Positions 22,653 through 52,019 of a stretch of 64,000 nt of DNA are shown here, piece after piece. The stretch lies in assembly GCF_963422355.1 (NCBI RefSeq), contig NC_085085.1, positions 10,656,001 through 10,720,000 on the forward strand. Reading direction: 5' to 3'. Position 1 is the stretch's first letter, and the number at the start of each line of letters is the position of its first letter. This DNA comes from Corticium candelabrum. Its lineage: Eukaryota; Porifera; Homoscleromorpha; Homosclerophorida; Plakinidae. Both the position numbers and the translations under genes were made by a program. The notes below the pieces were generated by a model. It was not told the DNA's origin. It saw only the letters and a program-made list of their open reading frames with translations, and did not search any database.

Positions 22653-24610
22653 CACGCACTCACACACACACACACACACACACACACAACGCATCCACCT
22701 ACCTGTTTAGATTTATGCATCCATACCATACTATATTTCCCTCTTGTTACACGCATTTACTGAACAATAATTTAGCATCACAACTGCATCCATTGCTTAC
22801 ATAAGCAGTGTACATGTCTCTGTGGTTCAATTACAGTCTTTCTAGGACGCAACTTTAACTATAGGAAAGTGAGCTGTCAGCGAGTCTGAAAGCAGAAAAC
22901 ATATTAGTCAGCAGGCTCCAACTAAGCAGTTGTCTGTTTCAAATAAAACTGTAGTCTTGTTACTCTACTTGTGAGAGACACTTCTAACCAATGAAAAAAT
23001 AGACAGACGTATCACGTATTTACACTAGGATGCTGATGTGCTAAGGCTGGATTTCTCTTGTATGATATCTGAAACTTGAGAGCCCTAGATGGCATACGGG
23101 TGCATACAAGACATACATACCCTACTGCTCCTAATTTCAAGACTAATTCGTTTTCAAGACTCCAAAAATAATTTACATTTTTTTACGAATCCTAATTTTT
23201 TAGGTCTTGATGTTCAATATTAGTCATTTTTTGATTAAAGCATTTTTGTTTATTTATTCTTTCAAACTGATTCAATTCTCTAAACATTTCTAGTTGGCAT
23301 CTTGAGCTGCACACTTCCATCTAGTGGCCATTTTTGACGATGTTTTATGTGCGCGCGCAAAATCCAAAAGCTGGGACAACTGACAATTTTCAAGACCAAA
23401 TAATTGTTTTCCGTTATCCTATTATTTTTCGGAGGCAAAATATTTGAAAATATTATTACTTGAAAAACATTAGGAGTAGTAGGGTATTATGTATGTATTG
23501 CATGTATTGTATGTATTATATGTATTGTATGTATTGCATGTATTGTATGTATTGTATGTATGTATTGTATGTATGTATTGTATTGTATGTATGTATTGCA
23601 TGTATTGTATGTATTTTATGTATTGTATCTATTGTATGTATCTATTGTATGTATGTATTGTATTGTATGTATTGTATTGCATGTATTGTATGTATTGTAT
23701 GTATTGCATGTATTGTATGTATTGTATGCATGTATTGTATGTATTGTATGTATTGTATGCATGTATTGTATGTATTGTATGTATTGTATGCATGTATTGT
23801 ATGCATGTATTGTATGTATGTATTGTATGTATGTATTGTATGCATGTACTGTATGTATTGTATGTGTTGTATGCATGTATTGTATGTATGTATTGTATGT
23901 ATTGTATGTATTGTATGCATGTACTGTATGTATTGTATGTATTGTATGTATTGTATGCATGTACTGTATGTATTGTATGTATTGCATGTATTGTATGTAT
24001 TGCTTGTATTGTATGTATTGTATGTATTGCAAGTATTGCAAGTATTGTATTGTATGTATGTATGTACTGTATGTATGTATTGTATGTATTGTATGTATGG
24101 ATTGTATTGCATGTATTGTTTGGATTGTATGGATTGTATTGCATGTATTGTTTGGATTGTATGGATTGTATTGCATGTATTGTTTGTATTGTATGTATTG
24201 TATGTATTGTATGCACCCATATGCCATAAATGGATGTCTAACCAACCACAGAACGGCAGTAGAGATATGAGTGCTCGTTTTTGCCATCATTTTCTGTAAT
24301 TAATTAAAGAGAGCTTCTATTCACACTTATATGATTGTATGCGATCTAAACTCCAATCTAGGCAACGAACAATCATGTTATTGAAATCACTCGTGTAGAT
24401 TTGAGGTTATGGGCATCAAACTGTTAAATGCTTTTTGACATTTCCACTGTCGCTTTATTGTTGTGTCATTGTGGAGTGGTTTAGGACAGACGTGAGTAAA
24501 ACAAAGCTCAAAACATTTGAGTTGACTATAGTGGATAGAGCAGTGACCCGAGGGGTTTTCTCTAGTCTAGTATAGGAATGATCTTCACCTGTGCAGTCCC
24601 TCTGTCGCTC

Positions 24611-24673
<63 letters not shown>

Positions 24674-24684
24674 ATGTGTGTGTG

Positions 24685-24753
<69 letters not shown>

Positions 24754-26899
24754 AATACTCCTAATTACATTGTACACACATGTACGCGGTGATGTTCGAA
24801 AAAAACTATTACAATATGATGTATATCATAATTATAGTATTTTGTCCATCTGTCAACCCCTGATATCCTTCTATCTTATGTGACGTAGGCTTGCAACGTC
24901 AGAACACGATACATCGGTGACCCAAACTCCCAATACAGACAAGTCCACGTCTTGGCAAGGCAGCAAGTCCAGATCCGTCTCCCAACAGCAATACAACAGA
25001 CAGCTGTCGTCACCGACTACATCATACCAGTCGTTAGCACAGAAACGCAAGCATCCTCAACCGGTTAACAGATCAACCAAAGACCTACGTTTAAAGCAAA
25101 AATATGCATATGTCGACAGCTACACCAAGTCAAAGAATCAAGAGCGCGGTCCTGGATTCCAACAGACTGCAAGACGCAGCATATCGCCGCCACGAATTAT
25201 TGGTGCAACTCCTCGGAGAGTTCGGCCACCCAAACGAGCACGTGGAAAAATCTCGAGTAAGAGCAAAGAGCATTCAACTGTCTACAGCCGCCATTACCAG
25301 CCTCTCATTCATGCCGGAGCATCGTCGAGCTTACGCACTGCCATGATGGGATCATTGCAGCTAGAGAAGGAGATGAACACCAAACCGGTCGATACAAGCG
25401 ATGCCACGATAGACTCTAGGCACGACATTCGAACGAATTTGAAAATCCAGCATGCAGCCGATGTGGGAAATGTGAAGGAGATGACGGTCACGTCAGGATT
25501 TTACCCGGTTTCAAGTGACTTCACGTTTTGTGACGGCAAGCTCTACACGCAGGTTGCACAAAACAGCTTGTCGACTGAAAGTTCTAGTGGCTTTACTCCT
25601 CAACAGTCGTGGCTGAAGCTCGAAGCAATGGACACGAATGAAGCGTGTAGTGCTCAAGATCAGAAGCAGGAAGGATTGTCGATGGCTGGTACACAGCCGG
25701 TGTCGTATGACAATTCAATGATTCTCGCAGCGACTGCACAATCAGCCGAATTTGTATCATTTCAACCAGAGATTCGCGATCGTTCTGAATCAGGCTGTCA
25801 AGAAACAGAAGAACAAACGATCAACAGAAGTCCACAGCCTGCAGCTGCCAGAGTCGCAATCTATGAAAGGAAAGGAAGCAGTCAACAAGGCGAGGATGAG
25901 CCTAAGCATCTTCAATTGCACACTGTTGGAAATGAGCCAAGGTCAAGTGAGAGTGTCAGTGGCCCACCCGAGCACACTGCACACAGAAGCATTCGACTCA
26001 AAATCAAACGAGAAAACGGTACATCACCTGTGTGGGTGTCGGAGTCTATTTCACCTGAATTCACTACAGCTGATGACAAGCAATTTCCAGAGAATGCAAC
26101 AGGCAGCCTAGAGCAAACCAGCAGAGATCCTAATGACAAAACTAAATATCACATGACACTCCAATCTCAATCTAGGAATAGAAGCGATGTTGTTGATGGC
26201 CACAGTGGTCTGTTGATGCCAAGAGATGAGAAGAATTCTACACCAAATGGTGATGATAGTACAGCTTTGTCTGAAGCAATGCTGATATCAAAGCAAGAGC
26301 ACAAATTGATCACCCAGACTGACAAGAGCAGATCCTCAACTGGTCATTCTGAGAAACAGCCAGCTGCTACTAGAACTAGACGTTCCGATCTGTTCTACGC
26401 TCCTCGGCCCTCGAATAAACGAAGCCAACCAGTTAACCAAGAATCTCCGCCTTTCAACATATACGACATAGTGTGGGCCAAGATGGTTGATCGACCTTGG
26501 TGGCCAGCTTGTATTCTGTCGTTCGGACAGAATGAAGGTTTAGTTACCCAGACAATGTTGAGTGCATCAGTCAAGTGGCTTGGTCGTCCGACCACATGTA
26601 CAGCCATCCTACCGTCTTCACTTCTTGCACCATTTATGGAAGGTTTTGTCAAGCACTATGATAAATCATCTACAAAGAGTACGTACATGAGAGCCATTCG
26701 CGAAGCTCTCCAGCTTCTAGGTTTCAATCCAGATGACCCGATGGCTTTCTACAATCACTGCAAAGCATTGTTTCAAACCCCAGACAATGCAAAGAAAGAA
26801 AACGGAGTGAATACGGATGAGAACGTACCAGTGGAGCCTAATGTTGCTATGTTGCAGATATCATGCCCTGACAACCCAACACTTCAAACTGGTAATTAG
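20370..26899 (+). CDS. PWWP2: PWWP2-family chromatin reader (two exons)
   Basis: PWWP2A/B proteins of vertebrates bind H2A.Z nucleosomes and H3K36 methyl marks and associate with NuRD-type deacetylase. Exon 1 (20370-20497) gives [20 protein letters not shown] then [21 protein letters not shown], matching the conserved N-terminal block of PWWP2. Exon 2 is 24889-26899; the split codon AG/G gives Arg and the phases agree. The total is 712 aa. The middle 450 residues are low-complexity and Ser/Gln-rich. The C-terminal PWWP domain starts at [20 protein letters not shown] and continues with [20 protein letters not shown] and [13 protein letters not shown], close to vertebrate PWWP2. The 4.4-kb intron holds large microsatellites and a minisatellite. 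One gene here probably represents both vertebrate A and B paralogues. Confidence 0.85.
22460..22688. repeat. (AC)n microsatellite cluster, PWWP2 intron
   Basis: Three AC runs (about 22462-22526, 22563-22650, 22667-22687) separated by short spacers. Confidence 0.95.
23489..24215. repeat. Minisatellite of tgtattgta-type units, PWWP2 intron
   Basis: About 730 bp built from a 9-bp unit (tgtattgta) with regular variants tgtatgtattg and tgtatgcatgtattg. Because stop codons are rare in the unit, several frames stay open on both strands. These (YCMYCM..., NTYNTY...) are not genes. Confidence 0.95.
24614..24752. repeat. (TG)n microsatellite near the PWWP2 exon 2 acceptor
   Basis: About 140 bp of TG repeat with two tgcatg interruptions, ending about 135 bp before exon 2. 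Confidence 0.95.
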
Positions 26900-26990
26900 A
26901 TTTGCATAGCATTGTAGCTGTTTGTTTCTAGTCAACACTATTTCAACTCTATACTCTAATACTTTACTGTACGCTTCTATGTAAAAAAAA

Positions 26991-35158
<8,168 letters not shown>

Positions 35159-35825
35159 ACTTAATTAACCTTTATGAGTAAACACAATAACCTGAGAGAA
35201 TGGAGACTGTAGAGCACAAAGCAATGACCGGCAGAAGACATGAGGCAAAGCATATCCCGTATAAGGTCACGTGCTAAGAGGAATGTCACTAAATTTTCTG
35301 AGAAAAGTCTTCGCATTTTACTCACAAATTTAGAACTCTTAAATAATAAAAACGGTTTTGATTGACAAACTAAAAATGCTAGAAATGGCCGAATAATAGT
35401 AGATACTACTAGCCAGACTGAATTTGAAAAATTTCGAAATTCTCAAGGAATGGGTTCCAGCGTGTAGACACCATGTAACAATATCAGTGCACGCGTGCCT
35501 AGGTATACCCTCTACTCACAGTCATTCAAGAAGAGATGTTTACTAGAAATGTAATTCCATGACGCCTACTGATTAATTAGAAGGAACACTCCGGAGAACT
35601 GCGCAGCTTTAGTGCGCAGCGTAAGGCGCAATCTGGAACTTCGAGGCTAAGTGCCCAGCCAAATTAGCGAAGTCCGGTGATCAAAGAAGTTTGCGGAAGT
35701 GTCCTGTGAAAAGAAGGTCAGTCTGTACACAGTCTGAAAGTAGCACGACGGTTCCACTGTTTTTGGAGCGACGGAAACAACAGAGAGACCATTTCCGGGA
35801 ACGTGACTTACGTCAGTAAGCCTCA
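35159..35825. other. Upstream of C17orf75; contains left half of a MITE
   Basis: The first exon and promoter of C17orf75 should be here but were not resolved. From 35582 a TIR element begins (see the next entry). Confidence 0.35.
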
Positions 35826-36054
35826 CGTGATCTAATGGTGCCTAGAAAAACCCTTCATTTGTATGGGCTTCATTTGTAATACTATTGGAGGAAATTCTTG
35901 AAACGGCCCCGTCAGTTTTTATGTTTTTAAACGTTCTTTACGTACATCTGTCGGGTTTGCTCTGAGATAGCGCCCAGATACCCTAATTGGCTAAGTTTAG
36001 ATTTCCGAGCAAAGGCGGAGCCAGCATCTAGCGCATATCTCCGGAATGCTCCCT
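35582..36054. mobile_element. MITE with TIR agg(g)a(a/g)ca(c/t)tccggag
   Basis: The left end aggaacactccggagaac and right end atctccggaatgctccct are inverted repeats. No ORF. Its right half is also part of the large palindrome and is copied inverted at 36721-36949. Confidence 0.6.
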
Positions 36055-36949
36055 AGCTAGAGATCGAAATTGGAGAGCTAGAGTTTGATTTTTAAATTAG
36101 TAAACTTCCTTCTCTATATGGTAGCAGATGTTTTATAGTCTACCTAGACACATTATCATGGATTCGAGCCGCCCTGCCGTTTCCGTAGGGCTCTCTGAAA
36201 CGGTTAGAATTAAATTACTCTTGCTTTTGATAAGTTATTCTATCCAGTCGCCTATATAGCTGCTTTAATTAATTTACTATAGTATGTATATACTACTAGT
36301 CTAGATAATGTACAGCCGAAAAATGACCACGCAATGGAACCAGATCAGACAAAACAGTTACTGTGAGGGTCACTTTGACGTACAGCACACGTCACGTCAA
36401 AGTGACCCTCACAGTAACTGTTTTGTCTGATCTGGTTCCATTGCGTGGTCATTTTTCGGCTGTACATTATCTAGACTAGTAGTATATACATACTATAGTA
36501 AATTAATTAAAGCAGCTATATAGGCGACTGGATAGAATAACTTATCAAAAGCAAGAGTAATTTAATTCTAACCGTTTCAGAGAGCCCTACGGAAACGGCA
36601 GGGCGGCTCGAATCCATGATAATGTGTCTAGGTAGACTATAAAACATCTGCTACCATATAGAGAAGGAAGTTTACTAATTTAAAAATCAAACTCTAGCTC
36701 TCCAATTTCGATCTCTAGCTAGGGAGCATTCCGGAGATATGCGCTAGATGCTGGCTCCGCCTTTGCTCGGAAATCTAAACTTAGCCAATTAGGGTATCTG
36801 GGCGCTATCTCAGAGCAAACCCGACAGATGTACGTAAAGAACGTTTAAAAACATAAAAACTGACGGGGCCGTTTCAAGAATTTCCTCCAATAGTATTACA
36901 AATGAAGCCCATACAAATGAAGGGTTTTTCTAGGCACCATCAGATCACG
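35826..36949. repeat. Large near-perfect palindrome (2 x 556 bp, 12-bp loop)
   Basis: The left arm 35826-36381 is the reverse complement of 36394-36949, around the spacer acagcacacgtc at 36382-36393. By eye only one mismatch was noticed (35834 versus 36941). The arms carry half of the MITE above plus about 325 bp of single-copy-looking sequence. No ORF in the arms is supported. Confidence 0.9.
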
Positions 36950-37484
36950 CCCACCATCTCATTAATTAATTCGTTTCTAAAAATTTTTAGTACTGCATGT
37001 CCTTATCTAGATGTATACACTGATCTTCTAGACAATACTCGATTGGCACGAAAGCTTCTAGAAATCTTTTGGCAACGCAGGAATGTTTGTTGTTTGTCCA
37101 ATCGTTAGTTAATTGCTGCATGCGTCGACTAGCTAGATGTATACTCATGGCTTCATGCACTTAGAATATAATCTACCATAACGTTTAGTTAGCTAACTAA
37201 CTTTAGTTTAAATGGACCGAATAAATTGTGCTATTATCTGTTTGTATACTCTTAGTGATCACTCTGTAACACGTGAGCTCCCGCTCATTCTAAGCCTCTA
37301 GAGCTCATACTAATAATCTAGCTAATAAGCCCACATTGAGAAGCGTTTCTAAAATGATCAAACGTCTATAGCAAGCGTGCAACAGCCGATTCTATAGTTC
37401 TAAGCGCAGCAACAAATACTGTACTACACATCACACACACACGTGCACTAATTGTCAAGCTGCCCGTCTTGCTGACGAAGACAG
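36950..37484. other. Intergenic, AT-rich
   Basis: No gene, RNA or repeat recognised between the palindrome and the discoidin gene. Confidence 0.5.
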
Positions 37485-38278
37485 CTACACCGCCAGCGGC
37501 CGCCATACCTTGTTGGACTCGATCGAGCAACCGTAAAATTCAACGCGCAGAGACGGATACGTTTGCCACGTTTTCGGCAACAACCGAATATACTGTGTCA
37601 CAATGTTTGGATAGAAGGCGTTCTTCACAACTGCATCCTGATCGTTGTTGCCTAGAAACACCTAAAACAGCAACATACAGATTACGCATGTGCAAACTGG
37701 CACCGACATTCTGTATGTAGTCCTAGACCTTGGGAGAGCCTCGTACTACGCCATAAAGAGTCCATCCATTTCCGTCATTACTGTAACCTATTTGATACGT
37801 AGTCACCCAGTAACTTCTTAGTCGTGAACCTTGCGTTGCCACTCCTGTCACCCGCATTTTCTTTCCAAAATTAACTTGAAGCCACTGAAATTCGTTTCTG
37901 TGCTTTGGTGTCCAACTGCCTCCAGATGTGTAACTCAAAAGTCTGACACTTTGAGCGTCAGTCGCAGCGCTAAGATCAGACGATGACGACACGTGAGCAA
38001 CGTCGATCAGTCCAGTGGTCAATCCCAGTGGAAGATCACAAGCTATAGATATATATACAAACAACAAGCGAATTCATACAAGATAGCAAACCTGGTGTAC
38101 TAACGACTCTACCTCGAGGACAAGCAAATACTTCAGCTCTCATGCTGATTCTAGTCTGATACGTTTGCGGATTGAAACGAACGTATCGAGCATCAAATGG
38201 CTGCGTGAGTTGATGCGTCACAACATCACGAAAGTTAGTATTTCCAGTAAATGTCTAAAACAGTGATAGAATCAATGT

Positions 38279-38361
<83 letters not shown>

Positions 38362-39563
38362 CGCAACATGGACTTCAGAATTGATGCTATCAACTCATTC
38401 ACACTGTCACGTGACGTGCCTTGATTGTGCCGCCTTCACTGTAAGCCGTCCAACTGTTTCCATCATTGCTGTAATAGAGTCGGTATGATTTCACGTAGGC
38501 ATTAAAGCCGTCCCTGCCTTGGGTTGCCACTGCCGTCACGGTCGTCACCAAACCCAAATCCACTTGAAAATACTGAAATTGGTTTTTCGAACTTGACTCC
38601 CACGAGCGAGAGCCAGTAGTGAAAGTCAACAGACGTCCGCCATGTTTATTACCAAAATGGCTCGCCCCTTGCCTTGAAGCACTCAACTGAGTGCCATCAG
38701 CTACACCGCTAACCAGATATGCAGAGGTGCACACTGTCGGCAGTAAAAAACTGTATTATAATATTATATTATATTATATTATATTATATTATTATATTAT
38801 ATTATATTATATTATATTATATTATATTATATTATATTATTATATTATATTATATTATATTATATTATATTATATTATTATATTATATTATATTATTATA
38901 TTATATTATATTATATTATATTATATTATATTATATTATATTATATTATATTATATTATATTATAATACTATAATATTATACGACATCGGTACGGCATTA
39001 GAATAATGTCTACAAAGTTTTGTAATACACAACGTACCATCTTGGCATCCAAACAACTCAAAACGCAGTGCAATCCGCGTATTCCAGGTGAGAGGATAGA
39101 TCTTGATGTAACGGCAAGACACGGTGCCAGACGTAAACGAATTCCTCACGACACTGTTTTGGTCGTAGTTTCCTACAAATACCTGCCATGTAAAGTAAAA
39201 ATATAGATTGTTACAATAGAGATCGCTAGATGACCAAACTTGCCTTAGGTTGGCCATCTTCTTTATAAATTGTCCACGTGACTTTGTTGTTGCTGTAAAG
39301 CACTTTGTATGACGTCACCCAAAAAGAGCTTTTGCTACTTCCTTGTGTGGCAATTCCCGTCACTTTGGTGACACGAAGTAGATCTACTTGAATGTATTGC
39401 TGAGTGTTTGATAGTCTTGGTACCCAAGCAAAAAGAGTGCCACTTGCACGCAAAAGACGGGAAGCACTCTCGTCTGAACTAGATAGAAAAGTGGAGACTG
39501 TGATTTGTTTCCGTGCGATAAAGCCCGTTGACAAGCCCAAAGGCAGATCACACTGAATTCCAG
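37485..39563 (-). CDS. Protein with three F5/8 type C (discoidin) domains
   Basis: Discoidin/FA58C domains are extracellular beta-sandwiches that bind lipids, glycans or collagen; the role of this protein is unknown. Exons (minus): 39563-39244, 39182-39038, 38733-38420, 38254-38092, 38042-37729, 37661-37485. Domain 1: CDLPLGLSTGF, YIQVDLLRVTKVTGIATQG, YIKIYPLTWNTRIALRFELF, GC. Domain 2: FQYFQVDLGLVTTVTAVATQ, RLYYSNDGNSWTAY, ARYVRFNPQTYQTRISMRAE. Domain 3: CDLPLGLTTGL, WLQVNFGKKMRVTGVATQG, QYIRLLPKTWQTYPSLRVEF. Each domain is two exons, cut at the same point (PK/VFxGN or IK/TFTGN) in phase 0, while domain borders are phase 1. Two of the three internal introns start with GC. The signal peptide and any N-terminal exons were not found; an alternative donor just before the stop could extend the C-terminus. 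Confidence 0.85.
38281..38359. repeat. (AC)n microsatellite in the discoidin gene
   Basis: About 78 bp of AC, in the intron between exons 38733-38420 and 38254-38092. Confidence 0.95.
38757..38975. repeat. (ATATT)n minisatellite in the discoidin gene
   Basis: About 220 bp of attat units with a few shortened ones. It occupies most of the intron before exon 38733-38420. Confidence 0.95.
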
Positions 39564-40262
<699 letters not shown>

Positions 40263-40307
40263 CTAGAGAGGTGCACGACTACTACACACTACGCAATACG
40301 TTACAAC

Positions 40308-40715
40308 ACACTCACATTCAGGAGAATATTCTGGTTCTTGGCCAATGCACTGTTGATTTTGTAGTATAGCAGCAGCTAGATCCTGCACACACAAACAAAA
40401 AAGATAACCTACCGTATGACCAGTCTGTTTCAGAGATACGATCGAGCGATGCTCGTTCTCAGATGCAAGACTGCCGTATACATGTAGTAGACTACTGTAC
40501 AGCCGCAAAGCTGCATGTTGGAAAGTCGCTCTGATGCTAGAAGCCTCGACATACTTGCGGTGATGGACCGTTCGCGATCGAATACGAAGCATGCGACCAC
40601 GTGAGAGTGACAACGTTGAAAAGCTCGACGAGAAAGATACTAGAAACTCCCACAAACTGCATGTCCTGCCGACTGGTCTACGTATGTTAGCCGTACAACC
40701 GGCAATATGATACAT
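40308..40715 (-). CDS. Putative two-exon reading frame, unrecognised
   Basis: On the minus strand a frame with MLRIRSRTVHHRKYVEAS and ALRLYSSLLHVYGSLASENE ends at a good donor (ACG/gtaggt, about 40415). It can join in phase to DLAAAILQNQQCIGQEPEYS after tgtgtgcag (about 40383). I do not recognise the family. The Arg-rich start would suit a mitochondrial presequence. It could also be chance, since the second part has no clear end. Confidence 0.25.
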
Positions 40716-41521
40716 AACTCGACGTCCGGTTGCTTTTGTTCACATTGTAGAAGCCGCACCTGTAAACGGTTGTCATGGCGAACGTCCTTTCAGTCTGCAG
40801 CTGGGGAATGGCTATTAGCTAACACCGACGTGTGCCCAGACTCTGAGAAACTGATCGAAAGATCTTAGACTAGAAACGCATGTAAACTCTAGCGCCTTGT
40901 CGGTCCACACTTGTTCCAAAGTATTGCTAGCTCTGTATACATGTAGCTTCCAAAATCTCATTAGAAATGACAGGAAGTGACGTTCTTTACACTAACATAC
41001 GCCAGATACTAATTGAAAACCACAATAGTGGTACAGTAACCGGAAAACCGAGAGGTTCTTTTTGCCGACGTGTCTGCTTGCTGTTTCGCTTAGAATCCTT
41101 GGTCACAAATGAGATGTACGTATTGTAACGTATACGTATTACGGTAACATTAGTCGAAAGCGTCTTGAAAGACCCTTTACGTAATGCAGCTGGAGAAACT
41201 AATTAGAACTTTGCAGAGTCGCAACGAAATTTAATTAGTTAATTATGCAGCCGACTGGGCGAGCGTCATTCGAAAACTCCGCTGATTCAACTACTCTCTG
41301 TTCGCGTTCACTGTGTATTTACAAAAATCGCTATAACTCCTGTGTCCTTTGTCGGTAAGCGACGATCTTGGCATCATTCGAAAGCGCAAGAGCCCGGATT
41401 TCTTGTAGACGCTAAACATAGCATGTAAATAAGACACACCCAGGAGGATAAGGTTTTTGCATATCAAAGTTCATCGTCTATTAGAACGTTATGGTTACGA
41501 TATGATTACAGATACGGCCGC
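40716..41521. other. Intergenic, nothing recognised
   Basis: No coding exon, RNA gene or repeat could be supported. Confidence 0.45.
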
Positions 41522-41959
41522 GCAAACTTGATTCACAGTTTAACGTCCAGCCTTTTTCACGACGGCATGCGGGCGGACGGTCATTATTCATTATTCATTT
41601 AATATTTTAATAATAATATTAATTAATAACTTGTCGCTGCCAACGAAGACAGACGTCAAAAGGGCCGCCGACAACTCGTTAGACATCTTCACAATAGAGA
41701 AGCGCCCGGCCTGGACTGATGTCAGCAGATCTTCAAAGGTTTTTGAAGGAGACAGCGACAAAACAGTCCAGGGAACCAGGGTTTTCTTAGCAGTGCACAC
41801 GTGTACGCCTAGAAGGAAGTCATATTGTGAAACTAACGTGCGCTACACGAGACAGGCACGTGCGAGGTGTCATGTGTCCTATATAATGAATAATGAAACG
41901 AATTTTGTTTTCCCAGAATATGATGCGGGCGGGGACGTTAAACTGTGAATCAAGTTTGC
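41522..41959. mobile_element. 438-bp TIR element with perfect 27-bp ends
   Basis: The 27 bp at 41522-41548 (gcaaacttgattcacagttt...) recur exactly inverted at 41933-41959. Sub-terminal attcattattcat and tgaataatgaa are also inverted. A 105-codon frame (+, 41631-41948) and a 69-codon frame (-) overlap inside and match nothing I know. Best read as a MITE. Confidence 0.7.
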
Positions 41960-42896
41960 CGGGCTAAGTGGTTACGTAAGCAGATGCCATGTCAATTACT
42001 TCATTACTATTAATTACTTTAGTGCAAAGCTTCATGCGTTCAGCAATGCTTGGTCGTCTGGGCTTGGCTGGTCAATGTAACATCACTATCAACTTCCGTC
42101 ACTTCCTAGTCGTCATCTATCTCATTTGTGATGTTAGAGCTCTCCATGATGTCTTTCCTGCATCCCGTCTTTTTTCTAGAAATTTCTTCTTTTTTTGCCG
42201 CGTGTTTTGCAGGTATTGTAAGTCACAGTAAAACACGTCTGTGTAACAATAAATCCGGAGTTACAGTAAACAAGCTATTGATGTCCTAATCACGTAGTAG
42301 GTCACAGGCAATTAGCTAAGTGTTTCTAGACCAACACAGGTGCTTCAGTACATAGTTCCAGATTCACAGTGAACGCGAACCTATATAGTAGAGCACGGAC
42401 TATACGTACCGTATAGGATGAAATGTTGACGGAGAGTTTAGTTTGGCGAATTTCCCAGCGACCGCCAATAATTTGGTCACCGATACGGGTATGACGTTAT
42501 CTTGACGTCATCACCCACATTGACAATGGTGACAAAAAAATGGTAACAGCCAGTTAGGCAACAGCATAGGAATCATGTGGGTTCTGTTCTTCACGCTTAC
42601 ACAGCAATTCTTCATCAATAGTTGGAGACCACGAAGCCACAGAAATGTGATGGCCATGAATGCAGCTACCGCTGTCAACTGCAAACTCCCATGACGGCCA
42701 CGTGTCAAGTGGGTGGAGACTAGGGTCGACGCCTACATCAATTATCCAGTCCAACCGCCAAAATAAACTCCTGCCAATATTTCATCCTAAACGGTATTTC
42801 GTAGTAAGTCTAGATGTTTGGTAAATGCTTCACTAATTAGAAGTAAACTTTATAGTGAACCTGGAGATGTGTGCGTGTGAGTGTGGTGTGTGTGCG

Positions 42897-42975
<79 letters not shown>

Positions 42976-43455
42976 TCGCAAAGAATTGACAATCCGAGAA
43001 TTAAGTAAGACGTCGGAGCGAGACTGGGTTGACTCTAGAGTCCACGAGTTGACATTTTATTTCAAATTACCAGTGCAACTGCAATCCAAAAATACTGCAA
43101 TTTTGTTGAATTTACACAATTTATTAATTAATACGTCGTTCTGTATAAGTAAACTGGCGATTTAATTTCTAGATACGTCAGTCTGCGGTTCTGTTTGTGT
43201 ATTATGGTAAGGCAGCTAGCTATATATATAGTTGTGACGCCTTTTAGGGTACAGATCGAGCGCAGTTTGTTGACAATACAAATTAAGTTACAACATTTCA
43301 ACACGCTGATCTATCAGTCCTAAGTAAAGCTTCCAATTGAGCAAGCACTGACGTGCCTACACGTTGAAACTCTAGATACCAATGCTCACATCCAAATGTA
43401 CGTACAATTTGATAAAATTTAGACAAGATACCGCATTTAGTTAATCAAACCTAAA
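41960..43455. other. Intergenic downstream of MCMBP; (GT)n
   Basis: (GT)n at about 42880-42973. Short open frames at 42511-42754 match no known family. No supported gene. Confidence 0.45.
42880..42973. repeat. (GT)n microsatellite
   Basis: About 94 bp, downstream of MCMBP. Confidence 0.95.
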
Positions 43456-51833
<8,378 letters not shown>

Positions 51834-52019
51834 CGAGCGACAAGACAGTATCACGTACGGGATAGCTGCCGCTTCGCGCCAAATTTTACTACCACGCCTC
51901 GGTGAGACTCGCGCTAAGACAGGGTTAGCACCCATATCTCTCTACAATAGTTTTGAATTTAATAAGTATGAAACACCAGTTCGATATACTAGTAACCAAG
52001 AAAGCATCAGACAACTGCT

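Noticed and set aside
22254-22763. Open frames of His-Thr or Cys-Val repeats, here and at every (AC/GT)n
   Set aside because: Microsatellite translation only.
23460-24299. Long open frames (up to 279 codons) on both strands
   Set aside because: Produced by the tgtattgta minisatellite, whose unit lacks stops in most frames.
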